A stretch of 64,000 nucleotides of DNA from CAWCUU01 sp963798855. Lineage in GTDB: Bacteria; Gemmatimonadota; Gemmatimonadetes; Longimicrobiales; RSA9. The DNA is taken from NCBI GenBank assembly GCA_963798855.1, contig CAWCUU010000001.1, positions 1,240,001-1,304,000 of the forward strand, given 5' to 3'. The position numbers were made by a program, and so were the translations under genes. This document shows, piece by piece, positions 1 to 8,143 of the stretch; the stretch's first letter is position 1; the number at the start of each line of letters is the position of its first letter. The notes under the pieces are model-generated. The model did no database searches. It was not told the DNA's origin and worked only from the letters and a program-made list of their open reading frames with translations.

Positions 1-126
1 GCAGGCGCAGAGGCAGGCGCAGAGGCAGGCGCAGAGGCAGGCGCAGAGGCAGGCGCAGAGGCAGGCGCAGAGGCAGGCGCAGAGGCAGGCGCAGAGGCAG
101 GCGCAGAGGCAGGCGCAGAGGCAGGC
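1..126. repeat. 12-bp tandem repeat
   Basis: The unit gcaggcgcagag is repeated about ten times with no visible divergence from the window edge to about position 126. On the plus strand it would read Ala-Gly-Ala-Glu in one frame. The unit is a multiple of three, so it could be the low-complexity end of a coding region that starts left of the window, but no gene can be confirmed here. Confidence 0.95.
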
Positions 127-143
127 GTGGGGGACGGGCGGTC

Positions 144-240
144 GCACCAACAGTTACCGCGAACAGAGCCGCACACTCGCTGCGACGGAATCCGCTGCGT
201 GCACCCGGCGGCGGCGACCCTTGTTCGCGGCCGACTGTCC
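144..240 (+). repeat. Copy of dispersed inverted-repeat family (MITE/REP-like)
   Basis: Positions 144-180 carry the family core in the orientation caacagttaccgcgaacag followed by agccgcacac. A degenerate partner in the opposite orientation (ttgttcgcgg) lies near 223-232, so this may be an eroded doublet. The same family is seen at 7794-7987, 17355-17523, 33465-33499 and 35115-35231. Positions 241-346 hold nothing recognisable. Confidence 0.7.
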
Positions 241-346
241 CGAATTGAAATGCCCGCCGGAACGCCGGCCGACGCCGGGACGTCGGCCGGCGCCAGCACA
301 CCGGCCGGCCCGAGGCGCCCCGGGCGTGCGACCGCTCGCGCCCCCC

Positions 347-1621
347 TCAGCGTAGCTCGACGGCCCGACCAGCCACTCGGAAGAGACGATCGCGGTAGAT
401 GTTCGCGATCCGGCGCGGAGATCGCGATGCCGACCACGGCAGGGCCGAGTGCATTGCGCGGCGCACGTAGTGCCAGGGGCGCGAGCACCACATGAAGCGC
501 TCGGCCAGGGAGAGCACGTCTGGACGCTGCGCGTCCGCCGGGCGGAGATGGTCGATCACGCGATGCAGCGCCGGATGAGCTTCGGCTCGCGCGCTAGCCA
601 GCGCATCTGCGGGCACGATGCCCGGCGCGAGCCGCTCGGTCAGCTCCATCGCCGGCCAGGCGAGTCCGAGGGCGTCCCGCGCCTCCAGCAGCTCGAGGAC
701 CTCGGCCCAGTCCAGCCGTCCGAGCGCCGTGTCGGCGCGCACGATCAGCGCGATCTCCAGCAAACGGATCAGCGTCAGGTGCTCGAGTCCTTGAGACGCG
801 TGCACGAGGTGAAGGCAGAGCAGCAGAGGCTGGCGCAGCACGCGAACCCCCGATCCGAGCCGGGTCTCGGCCTCCAGATACGGCTCGATCGGCCCCCACT
901 CGATGCTGCGCACGACATAGTTGCGGTCCAGCGACCAATGCACCTCGACCTTGTACGGGCTGTCCCGGTGGAACATCTCCAGCGATCGGGGCAGGGAGTT
1001 CGACCCCGGGCAGAGCCACTCCGAGTGCGGGTGCTTCCAGATTCAATGCGTGAACGAGTAGCCAGCAGTCGCGAGCGCCCGCTCCGCCACCTCCAGCTCA
1101 CGGTTCGTCACCTCGGTCCCCCCGGCCGAAACCAGCACCACGTCGATGTCCGCCCCCGTCCGCGCCGCCGGCTCCGGGAAGTAGACCTGCGACGTGTGCG
1201 CCGACTTTACTGCGATCACGCCGATGCCCGCTTCACCGAGGACCTCCGCCACGCGCATCAGCTCCACGGCGGCTCGTTCGGCTCGCTCCCGCGCGTGCCG
1301 GAGGTGCAGCCGGAACAGCGCGGCGACGTCGTCGTCCGCCGTAACGTCGCCGCGCTCGATCCACGTTCCGAGGATGCCACCGAGCCCGGAGGTGAACGCG
1401 GCGATCCCGAGCGCTCGCAACTGGATGGCATCCATCACTTCGAGCGATACTGGATATCCGGAGAGCACCGATCCCGCGACCCCCTCCAGCGTCCGCAGCG
1501 CCGACCGCCACGCCGGGATCGGGATCTCCGGCCACAGATAGCGGGGATGTCCGTTACGACGGGCCCATGCGAAGCGCTCGCGTACCGCGTCGGCGCCGAG
1601 CTCCAGCTCGGCGCTGGTCAC
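347..1621 (-). pseudogene. Nucleotidyltransferase-like protein (PF14907-like) with an in-frame TGA
   Basis: The reading frame runs from ATG at 1621 to the stop at 347 but contains a TGA codon at 1043-1045, about residue 193 of 424. Both halves look like one protein of the uncharacterised nucleotidyltransferase family PF14907. The first half has an AVKSAHTSQVYFPEP segment followed by RTGADIDVVL, the usual R-x-x-x-D-I-D-x-L active-site stretch. The second half opens with KVEVHWSL, matching the family's V-E-L-H-W element. The stop lies between these two conserved blocks with the frame kept, so one base change (for example CGA to TGA) or a sequence error explains it. The start overlaps the upstream methyltransferase stop (ATGA), so this is the third gene of a minus-strand operon 3827-347. 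Substrate is unknown. Relatives often sit in peptide or small-molecule modification clusters (family knowledge). Confidence 0.7.
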
Positions 1622-2319
1622 GATGACGCGAGCGGCCGGCGCAGCCGCAATGCGAGGATCAGCGGCCGACCGATCAGCGACTCGTAGAGCTCCGCCCCGT
1701 CCGCCTCGATGAAGATCGGACGCACCGCGGGCCCGATGTACAGGTCGTATCGGCCTTCGAGCAGGAGATCTGCGGAAGCGGCCGCGGCGAGCTGGAGGTC
1801 CACCGTGTGGACGTGGTGCCGGATCACCTGCGTCTCGCCCCTGACGTCACGGAACGAGCGGCCGCTCGCGGCGTGCGGGAACTCCGGGTGCATGTCCGTC
1901 ACGACGACGGCTCCGCCGGGCCGCGCCACGCGCGCGAGCTCGGCGAGCGCCAGCGGCGGATCCGCCAGGTAGGCGAGGACGAGCCTGCAGAGCACGACGT
2001 CGAACGTCGCGTCGGCGATCGGCAGCGCCAGCGCGTCGCCCTGGATGAGCCGAGGTCGTCTCGGCATCGTCTCGCGCTCCAGCATCTCGCGCACGAGGTC
2101 CACGCCGACGCGCAGCCTCGGCGCACCCGGGCTCCCGCTCGTGCGCTCCGCCGGCCCGCAGCCCACGTCCAGCACGCGCGCGCCAGCCACCGGCGGCGAC
2201 ACCATGCGGAACGCCTCGGCCTCCAGCAGCGAGAGTGGCGTGTCGGCGTACGCCGGCGCCCAGCGCCGGAACGCGATCGCCGGCTCGAGCGGGGCGTTCG
2301 GGCCGCCGGCCTCGCTCAA
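1618..2319 (-). CDS. Class I SAM-dependent methyltransferase (type 11)
   Basis: A 233-residue methyltransferase. The SAM-binding glycine loop is VLDVGCGPAE near residue 55, followed by an acidic residue after the next strand (VGVDLV) and the GDALALPIADATFDVVLC motif typical of Methyltransf_11. I chose the TTG at 2319 because it overlaps the stop of the upstream radical SAM gene (TTGA) and puts the first helix just before the glycine loop. No ATG or GTG lies in a better place; the frame stays open further upstream, but that part is only the antisense-frame shadow of the radical SAM gene. It is translationally coupled to the radical SAM enzyme and to the nucleotidyltransferase-like gene, so it probably acts on the same product. 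Substrate unknown. Confidence 0.85.
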   Translation of the reverse strand: MSEAGGPNAPLEPAIAFRRWAPAYADTPLSLLEAEAFRMVSPPVAGARVLDVGCGPAERTSGSPGAPRLRVGVDLVREMLERETMPRRPRLIQGDALALPIADATFDVVLCRLVLAYLADPPLALAELARVARPGGAVVVTDMHPEFPHAASGRSFRDVRGETQVIRHHVHTVDLQLAAAASADLLLEGRYDLYIGPAVRPIFIEADGAELYESLIGRPLILALRLRRPLASS

Positions 2320-3827
2320 CGGATCGCCTCCGCCGACGGGCGCAGGTGGCCGTAGTCGAGCGGTCCGGGGCGGGGAATGCGTGCCACGCGACGCAGCGCG
2401 CGCAGCAGCCGCGTGCGCTCGTAGCGTCCGGCTCGCCAGGGGTGCGCGGCGAGCACGCGCGCGGCCGCCTTTCCCCAGCGTCGGGTCCGCTTGTCGTGAA
2501 TCGAGGGGAAGCGGCTCTGCAGGACGAGCACGAAGTCCTCGACCTTCGTCTTCAGCTCCGGCGTCATCCACGGCACATCGGGATCCTCGTGCGTCATCCA
2601 GCGCACCCACTCCGGGCGGGTCCAGTCCTCGAGGCGCGACGGCGTGCCGGAGTACGGATCGACATCGCCGTACGCCCCCTTGCGCTGCGGTGTGGGCGTA
2701 TAGAAGTAGGCGATCAGCTCGAAGTCCGGGTTGGTCGACTTGAGCCGGCGGATGAAGTCGAGCGTCGTCTCGATCTCGGCCGCCGGATCGTCCGGTCCGC
2801 CGAGCACGAAGGCGAACTCCGGCACAATGCCGTGCTCGCGCGTGCGCGCCGCGACCTCGAGCGTCTGCTCGACCGTCAGCTTCTTGTTCATGCGGCGGAG
2901 CACCTCGTTCGAGCCGGACTCGGCGCCGAAGAACACCATCTTCAGGCCCGCGCGGCGGAGCCGCCGCCACGTCGCGTCGGAGAAGCGCAGCATGGCGTCA
3001 ATGCGCGCCTCGCACCACCAGCTAAGGCCGAGCGGCTCGATCCGCTCGCACAGCTCGAGCGCGTGCGACTCCTTCAGGAAGAAGTTGTTGTCGTAGAAGT
3101 GGATCGCGTCCACGCCGTGCGCGTCGACGAGGTAACCGAGGTGCGCGGCCGTCCGCTCCGGCGACTCCACTTTCTCGCGGCTGCCCCACATCGAGATCAC
3201 GCCGCAGAACGTGCAGCCGTACGGACAGCCGATCGACGCCTGGTAGACCGCGCTCCGTCTGCCGAGGAAGGTCGGGTGGATGTAGTCGTCCACCGGGATC
3301 TTGTGGTAGGCCGGCGCCGGGAGCTCGTCCGGACCCTGCCACGGCCGCTCGGGGCCCAGCACCAGTTCACTGCCGTCGCGAAAGCCGAGCCCCGCGATTC
3401 CGTGCGGATCACGTCCTCCCCGGATCACTTCCAGCAGCTCGACGAACGTTCGCTCGCCCTGGCCGCGCACGATCCAGTCGACACACTCGGAGGCCAGCAC
3501 CGGCTTCGGATAGAGCGTCGGGAAGAAGCCGCCCCACACCACCGGCAGCCGCGGATAGAGCTCCTTCAACCGCTTCGCCAGCGGGACCGCCGTGACGAGC
3601 TGTGGGCCGGGCATCACGCTCATCGCGACCGCTTCGACCGGGTCGCCGCTGCCCGCCCTCGCCTCGATGTGAGCCACGATGTCGCGCAGCTCGTCCACCG
3701 ACGGTCGGTTGCCGTCCACGATCTCCCACGAGACGTCCCGCGGCAGCGCGGCGCCGACCGCCATCACCGACAGCGGGAAGCGGCGGTTCTCGGGTCGGCA
3801 GACCTGGGGATTCACGAGAAGGATCAT
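2316..3827 (-). CDS. B12-binding-type radical SAM protein
   Basis: A 503-residue class B (BchE/HpnP-like) radical SAM enzyme. The N-terminal Rossmann-like cobalamin-binding region spans about residues 1-140 (VVWGGFFPTLYPKPV, then VRGQGERTF). The radical SAM core carries C201-P-Y-G-C205-T-F-C208, the ligands of the 4Fe-4S cluster that cleaves SAM. The FFGAESGSNEVLRRM stretch is the usual E-S-G-S motif of these proteins. ATG at 3827 has a GGGAG element nine bases upstream. It leads a minus-strand operon with a methyltransferase and a nucleotidyltransferase-like gene and is divergent from a second radical SAM gene. Such enzymes methylate unactivated carbon or rearrange rings and chains; the reaction here cannot be read from sequence. 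Confidence 0.93.
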   Translation of the reverse strand: MILLVNPQVCRPENRRFPLSVMAVGAALPRDVSWEIVDGNRPSVDELRDIVAHIEARAGSGDPVEAVAMSVMPGPQLVTAVPLAKRLKELYPRLPVVWGGFFPTLYPKPVLASECVDWIVRGQGERTFVELLEVIRGGRDPHGIAGLGFRDGSELVLGPERPWQGPDELPAPAYHKIPVDDYIHPTFLGRRSAVYQASIGCPYGCTFCGVISMWGSREKVESPERTAAHLGYLVDAHGVDAIHFYDNNFFLKESHALELCERIEPLGLSWWCEARIDAMLRFSDATWRRLRRAGLKMVFFGAESGSNEVLRRMNKKLTVEQTLEVAARTREHGIVPEFAFVLGGPDDPAAEIETTLDFIRRLKSTNPDFELIAYFYTPTPQRKGAYGDVDPYSGTPSRLEDWTRPEWVRWMTHEDPDVPWMTPELKTKVEDFVLVLQSRFPSIHDKRTRRWGKAAARVLAAHPWRAGRYERTRLLRALRRVARIPRPGPLDYGHLRPSAEAIR

Positions 3828-3975
3828 GTCGCTGTCTCTCCCTGCTATGTCACGCCCCTCGCCCTTGCCCTAGCCCTTGCCTTGCTTCCTGGGAACCATC
3901 CGAGTCCCCGCGCGGGTTCCCACCTTGGAGACGCGTCACCGTACGTGCAGCTGCCGTCCCCCGCACCCGAGCCGC
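3828..3975. promoter_or_regulatory. Divergent intergenic region with an 8-bp inverted repeat
   Basis: This is the only intergenic space between the minus- and plus-strand arms of the radical SAM cluster, so it must hold both promoters. It contains TGGGAACC (3890-3897) and its exact reverse complement GGTTCCCA (3915-3922) separated by 17 bases, plus the nearby direct repeats gcccttgcc at 3861-3878. The inverted repeat could be an operator or an mRNA hairpin in the leader of the plus-strand operon. I see no cobalamin riboswitch consensus. Confidence 0.4.
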
Positions 3976-5391
3976 ATGCCCGACCTCCTGCTGACCCACG
4001 GCTACTTCCTGGCCGAGGACCCCAAGGAACAGCGGATCATGAAGCCGTACCCGACGCTCGGGCTGCTCTACATCTCGGCCTACCTCCGTCGCGCCGGCTT
4101 CGATGTCGACATCTTCGACGCCACCTTCGCGGAGCGCGACGCGCTCGAGGCGAGGCTACGCGAAGCGACGGGCGTGCTCGGCGTGTACACGAACCTGATC
4201 ACGCGTGTCTCCGTCGTACGCATCATCGAGCGGGCGCGAGCGCTCGGCTGGACCGTCATCGTGGGCGGTCCGGAATCGGCGAACTACCCGGATCGCTACC
4301 TCGAGAGCGGCGCCGACATCGTCGTGATCGGCGAGGGCGAGGAGACGCTGGAGGAGCTGCTCCCGGCGCTGGCGAAGGCCGGCCCGCATCGGCTCCACGG
4401 CATCCGCGGCACGGTCTTTCGCGATGAGAACGGAGACATCGTTCGCAATCCGCCCCGACCGCAGATCGCCGACATCGACGCGCTCCCGTGGCCCGACCGC
4501 GAGCGCATCGATCTCGACCGCTACGTCGAAGTCTGGCGCGACAACCACGGCGCCGGCAGCGTCAACCTCATCACCGCGCGCGGCTGTCCCTACAAGTGCG
4601 AGTGGTGCTCGCACGCGGTCTTCGGCTATACGCATCGGCGCCGCAGTCCAGCCGGCTGCGCCGACGAGCTGCAGTTCATCCTCGAGCGCTACCGACCCGA
4701 TCAGGTCTGGTACGCCGACGACGTCTTCACCATCCATCACCGCTGGCTGCTCGAGTACGCGGCGGAGCTGCGCCGTCGCGGGATCCGCATCCCGTTCGAG
4801 ACGATCTCCCGCGCCGATCGCATGCGCGCCTCCGGCCACCGCGGCGAGGACCCCGAGGCCGTGATCCGCACGCTGGCCGAGGAATGGGTTGCTGGCGCAT
4901 CTGGATCGGCTCCGAGAGCGGCAGCCAGCGCGTGCTCGATTCGAATGCAACGGGGCGTCACGGTCGAGGAAGTGCAGTGGGCGACGCACGCCGCCCGCAG
5001 GCACGGCATCCAGGTCGGCATGTTCCTGATGTGGGGGTACGAGGACGAGGACTTCGACGACATCGCCGCAACGGTCGAGCACGTCAAGCGCGCCGACCCC
5101 GACACCTTCCTCACCACGCTGGCGTACCCGATCATGGGGACGCCGTATTTCGAGCGCGTCGCCGATCGGCTCGAGGTCGTCCGTCCGTGGGCAGCGTCGA
5201 CCGACCGCGATTACGTCGTGCAGGGGCGACGTCCCCGCGAGTACTACGATCACGCCGACCGCTGGCTGCACGCCGAAGTCCAGGCCCAGCGGGTGCGGCA
5301 GACGGATCCGCGCCGCGCGACGGAGCTGCTCGCCGACGCCCGCCGCAGCCGCGACGCCATGCTCGCCTTCCCCGCGCCGGCGCACCAATGA
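3976..5391 (+). CDS. B12-binding-type radical SAM protein with a local compensating frameshift
   Basis: A 471-residue class B radical SAM enzyme beginning MPDLLLTHGYFLAEDPKEQ. The cobalamin-binding-like domain covers about residues 1-150 (IVGGPES, then VVIGEGEETLEELL) and the cluster motif is C204-P-Y-K-C208-E-W-C211. Between about 4885 and 4950 the frame gives a nonsense peptide, while the +2 frame gives CWRIWIGSESGSQRVLDS, the conserved E-S-G-S block. A lost base before it and an extra a in tcgaatgcaa after it restore the frame, so the true protein almost certainly has the normal motif. ATG at 3976 is preferred over an upstream frame extension that lacks family similarity. It resembles the gene at 10116-11612 (same S/G-Y-F-L-x-x-D-P-K start). 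The stop overlaps the next start (ATGA). Confidence 0.9.
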   Translation: MPDLLLTHGYFLAEDPKEQRIMKPYPTLGLLYISAYLRRAGFDVDIFDATFAERDALEARLREATGVLGVYTNLITRVSVVRIIERARALGWTVIVGGPESANYPDRYLESGADIVVIGEGEETLEELLPALAKAGPHRLHGIRGTVFRDENGDIVRNPPRPQIADIDALPWPDRERIDLDRYVEVWRDNHGAGSVNLITARGCPYKCEWCSHAVFGYTHRRRSPAGCADELQFILERYRPDQVWYADDVFTIHHRWLLEYAAELRRRGIRIPFETISRADRMRASGHRGEDPEAVIRTLAEEWVAGASGSAPRAAASACSIRMQRGVTVEEVQWATHAARRHGIQVGMFLMWGYEDEDFDDIAATVEHVKRADPDTFLTTLAYPIMGTPYFERVADRLEVVRPWAASTDRDYVVQGRRPREYYDHADRWLHAEVQAQRVRQTDPRRATELLADARRSRDAMLAFPAPAHQ

Positions 5392-6170
5392 TCGCCGCCG
5401 CGTCCGCGTTCGACGCCCTCGCCGCTGGCTACGACGATCGCTTCACCCGCACCACGCTCGGCGACCGGATGCGCCGCGCCGTCTGGCGCCGCATCGATCC
5501 CTTCATCCGCCCTGGAATACGCGTGCTGGACGTCGGCTGCGGTACCGGGGTCGATGCGGTGCACGCTGCCGCCCTCGGCGCTCGCGTGCTCGGCGTGGAT
5601 GCGTCGCCAGCAATGGTCGAGCAGTGCCGGGCCGCGATCGCCGCCGCCGGAGTCGGCGAGCACGCGAGCGCGCGCGTCGCCGATGCGGAGCGGCTGGACT
5701 CGCTCGGCGACGTGGGCCGGTTCGACATCGTCGTCTCGGACTTCGGTGTGCTCAATTGCACGCCCGCGCTGGAGCGTGTCGCCGCCGGGCTCGGGGCGCT
5801 GACTCGGCCGGGCGCGAGGGCGTTCCTCTGCGTAATGGGTCCGCTCGTCCCGTGGGAATGGGTCTGGTTCCTGGCGCGCGGCGACCTCCGCTCGGCCTTC
5901 CGGCGACTGCGCCCCGGCGGCGCGCGTTGGCGGGGCGTGCGCATCGTCTATCCCCCGCTACGTCGCATCCGGACCGCATTCGGCGCGGACTTTCGCGTCG
6001 TGCGCACGGCGGCGATCGGCGCGCTCCTGCCGCCGCCGTTCGCCGAGAGCTGGGCCGCTCGACACCCGTCGCTGGTCGGCCTGCTCGATCGAACCGAGCG
6101 GCGTCTCGAGCGCGTCCCGCCGCTGCCCATTCTGGCCGATCACCGCCTCGTGGAGCTCATCCGCAGATGA
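5388..6170 (+). CDS. Class I SAM-dependent methyltransferase
   Basis: A 260-residue methyltransferase that starts MIAAASAFDALAAGYDDRFT. It has the glycine-rich SAM loop VLDVGCGTGVDAVHAA near residue 49, an acidic residue after strand 2 (VLGVDASPAMV) and a VSDFGVLNC segment in place of the usual motif IV. Its C-terminal half contains hydrophobic, arginine-rich segments (WVWFLARGDLRSAFRRL) seen in methyltransferases next to radical SAM enzymes. It overlaps the radical SAM gene upstream and the one downstream by four bases each (ATGA), so the three are made from one coupled message. Substrate unknown. Confidence 0.88.
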   Translation: MIAAASAFDALAAGYDDRFTRTTLGDRMRRAVWRRIDPFIRPGIRVLDVGCGTGVDAVHAAALGARVLGVDASPAMVEQCRAAIAAAGVGEHASARVADAERLDSLGDVGRFDIVVSDFGVLNCTPALERVAAGLGALTRPGARAFLCVMGPLVPWEWVWFLARGDLRSAFRRLRPGGARWRGVRIVYPPLRRIRTAFGADFRVVRTAAIGALLPPPFAESWAARHPSLVGLLDRTERRLERVPPLPILADHRLVELIRR

Positions 6171-7654
6171 CGGACTCCCCCCGCGCCGGCCGGCGCAAGG
6201 TCGTGCTGTACAACCCCAATGCCGTCTTCTTCACGATGCCGCTCGCGCTGATCGCGATCGGATCCGCGCTCGACCCCACCCGCTACGAGGTCGTGATCGT
6301 CGACGGGCGGCTGGAGGACGATCCCGAGGCCGCCGTGGCCGTACACCTGGACGACGCGCTCTGTCTCGGCGTGACGGTGCTCACGGGCGCGCCGATCCGC
6401 GACGCGCTGCGCATCTCCCGCTTCGCGAAGTCTCAGCATCCCGATCTGCCGGTCGTATGGGGTGGATGGCACCCCTCGCTCTTCGGGCGCGAGTGCTTTG
6501 ACGAGCCCAGCGTCGACGTCACCGTCCAGGCGCAGGGCGAGGACACGTTCGCGGAGATCGTAGACCGGCTCGACCGTGGCGAATCCCTCGACGGCTGCGC
6601 CGGCTGCTGGTACCGGCCCGGTGTCGGCGAGTCACGCGCGGCTGACGCCGGGTCGCGCCGCCCCGGCGCCGCTCCCGCCGGCCAGCCGCGCCACAACGGC
6701 GCTCGCCCGATGCGCGACATCAACGAGTTCCCGCCGCACGATTACTCCCTCGTTCCCATTGAGCGCTACTTCGATCTCAAGGCGAAGCGACAGCTCGACT
6801 ACATCAGCTCTCAGGGCTGCTTCTTCCGCTGTGCCTTCTGCGCCGATCCCTTCGTCTTCGAGCGTCGCTGGAAGGGCTTCGAGCCCGAGCGCGTCGGCGC
6901 CGAGATCGAAGCGCTCTGGCGACGCTGGCGCTTCGGCGACGTCAACTTCCAGGACGAGACCTTCTTCACCTACCCGAAACGAGTCGAGGCGATCGCCGAC
7001 GAGTTCATCCGCCGCGAGCTGCCGATCTCCTGGGCCGCCACGATGCGCGCCGACCAGTGCGAGCGCCTCTCCGATGCCGCCCTCGAGCGTTGCCGCCGCT
7101 CCGGGCTCCGCCGCCTGCTCATCGGCGTCGAGGCCGGCTCCGAGGAGATGCTCCGTCGCATCCGCAAGGACATCACGCTCGACCAGATCTTCGCCGCCGC
7201 CGAGCGCTGCCGCCGCCTCGGCATCCGCGTCCAGTTCCCGTTCATCGTCGGCTTCCCCGATGAGTCGGACGAGAGCTTCAACGCGACGCTCGACGTCGCG
7301 AAGCGCCTGCGCGCGATGCACCCCCGCTTCGAAGCCCACGTCTTCTACTTCAAGCCGTACCCCGGCTCCGCCATCACGCAGGAGGCCGTCGACAACGGAT
7401 ACTCCCTCCCTGCCACCCTCGAGGACTGGGCCGACTTCGACTTCATCGGCTCTGCCGGCCCGTGGGTCACTCCCGATCGCCACCGCACCGTCGAGCGCTT
7501 CAAATTCTACCAGCGCCTCGCCTGGGACGACGTCCCATCGTGGAAGCGACCGGCCCAGTGGCTGGCCCGCTGGCGCTGCCGCACCGACCGCTACGGCCTG
7601 CCGGTCGAGAAGCTCGTCAGCGAAGCGCTCAGTCCGCCGCCCCGCCTCGCCTGA
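6167..7654 (+). CDS. B12-binding-type radical SAM protein
   Basis: A 495-residue class B radical SAM enzyme. The N-terminal B12-binding-like domain runs over residues 10-140 (VVLYNPNAVFF, VVWGGWHPSLF, QAQGEDTF). The cluster ligands are C218-F-F-R-C222-A-F-C225, and GVEAGSEEMLRRI is the later conserved E-A-G-S block. A proline/arginine-rich loop of about 35 residues (150-185) separates the two domains. It is more like the protein at 2316-3827 than the other two radical SAM proteins of the cluster. It is the last gene of the coupled plus-strand trio 3976-7654. Reaction unknown; C-methylation or rearrangement of a lipid- or peptide-like substrate is possible. Confidence 0.92.
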   Translation: MTDSPRAGRRKVVLYNPNAVFFTMPLALIAIGSALDPTRYEVVIVDGRLEDDPEAAVAVHLDDALCLGVTVLTGAPIRDALRISRFAKSQHPDLPVVWGGWHPSLFGRECFDEPSVDVTVQAQGEDTFAEIVDRLDRGESLDGCAGCWYRPGVGESRAADAGSRRPGAAPAGQPRHNGARPMRDINEFPPHDYSLVPIERYFDLKAKRQLDYISSQGCFFRCAFCADPFVFERRWKGFEPERVGAEIEALWRRWRFGDVNFQDETFFTYPKRVEAIADEFIRRELPISWAATMRADQCERLSDAALERCRRSGLRRLLIGVEAGSEEMLRRIRKDITLDQIFAAAERCRRLGIRVQFPFIVGFPDESDESFNATLDVAKRLRAMHPRFEAHVFYFKPYPGSAITQEAVDNGYSLPATLEDWADFDFIGSAGPWVTPDRHRTVERFKFYQRLAWDDVPSWKRPAQWLARWRCRTDRYGLPVEKLVSEALSPPPRLA

Positions 7655-7793
7655 AGCGACGGCGGCTACCGCGCATAGGCGACCCATCCGATCACGCGGT
7701 CGTCGTCGGGTAGCCCCTCCGCATTTCATTTCGAGACAGTCGTCTCCCTCGCGCCCTCGGCCGGAGCACGAGGGCGCAGGTTCGCGCGCGGGC

Positions 7794-7987
7794 GTATGCG
7801 GCTCTGTTCGCAGGAAATGTTGGTGGCCGGGCTCGGGCGCGAGACCGGTCCGGGCCGCGGCCCCGACGCGCCCGAACGTCGTTCGTGGGAGCGGGCTCGC
7901 GAGGGCACGGCCCGCGAAGCCAGGACCCACAGGAGGCCGCCTCGCGGGTTCCGCGCACCAACACTTTCCGCGAACAGAGCCGTACAC
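7794..7987. mobile_element. MITE-like element with 32-bp imperfect terminal inverted repeats
   Basis: The left end (7794-7825) begins gtatgcggctctgttcgc and the right end (7956-7987) is its inverted copy, ending cgaacagagccgtacac; they match at 27 of 32 positions by hand alignment. The 130-bp interior is GC-rich and has no credible gene. The rest of the gap 7655-8143 contains only a 15-bp tandem repeat near 8074-8135. Confidence 0.8.
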
Positions 7988-8073
7988 TCCGGTCGACGAC
8001 CTTTCCCGCGGGGCTCCGGCGCGCCCGCGAGCCGCAGCGCGATGTCGCAAAATGACATGGCGCGCGCCCGTGA

Positions 8074-8135
8074 CGCTCGCGGCGCCGCGCTCGCGGCCGC
8101 CGCGCTCGCGGCCGCTGCGCTCGCGGCCGCTGCGA
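8074..8135. repeat. 15-bp tandem repeat
   Basis: The unit gcgctcgcggccgct is repeated about three to four times just downstream of the amidohydrolase stop. Copies differ by one or two bases. No gene is seen here. Confidence 0.8.
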
Positions 8136-8143
8136 TCCCGGCG

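Noticed and set aside
1043..1045. TGA read as selenocysteine in the nucleotidyltransferase-like gene
   Set aside because: No convincing SECIS hairpin follows and the family is not known to use selenocysteine, so I kept it as a stop caused by mutation or error.
449..1687. Long plus-strand open frame over the nucleotidyltransferase-like gene
   Set aside because: Its translation is arginine/histidine-rich and matches no family; it is the antisense shadow of the minus-strand gene in very GC-rich DNA.
3828..3975. Cobalamin riboswitch upstream of the B12-type radical SAM genes
   Set aside because: No B12-box-like consensus or suitable multi-stem fold is visible in the 148-base gap.
2235..4427. 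730-codon plus-strand open frame opposite the radical SAM gene
   Set aside because: The opposite strand encodes an unmistakable radical SAM protein; the plus-strand frame is a GC-driven shadow.
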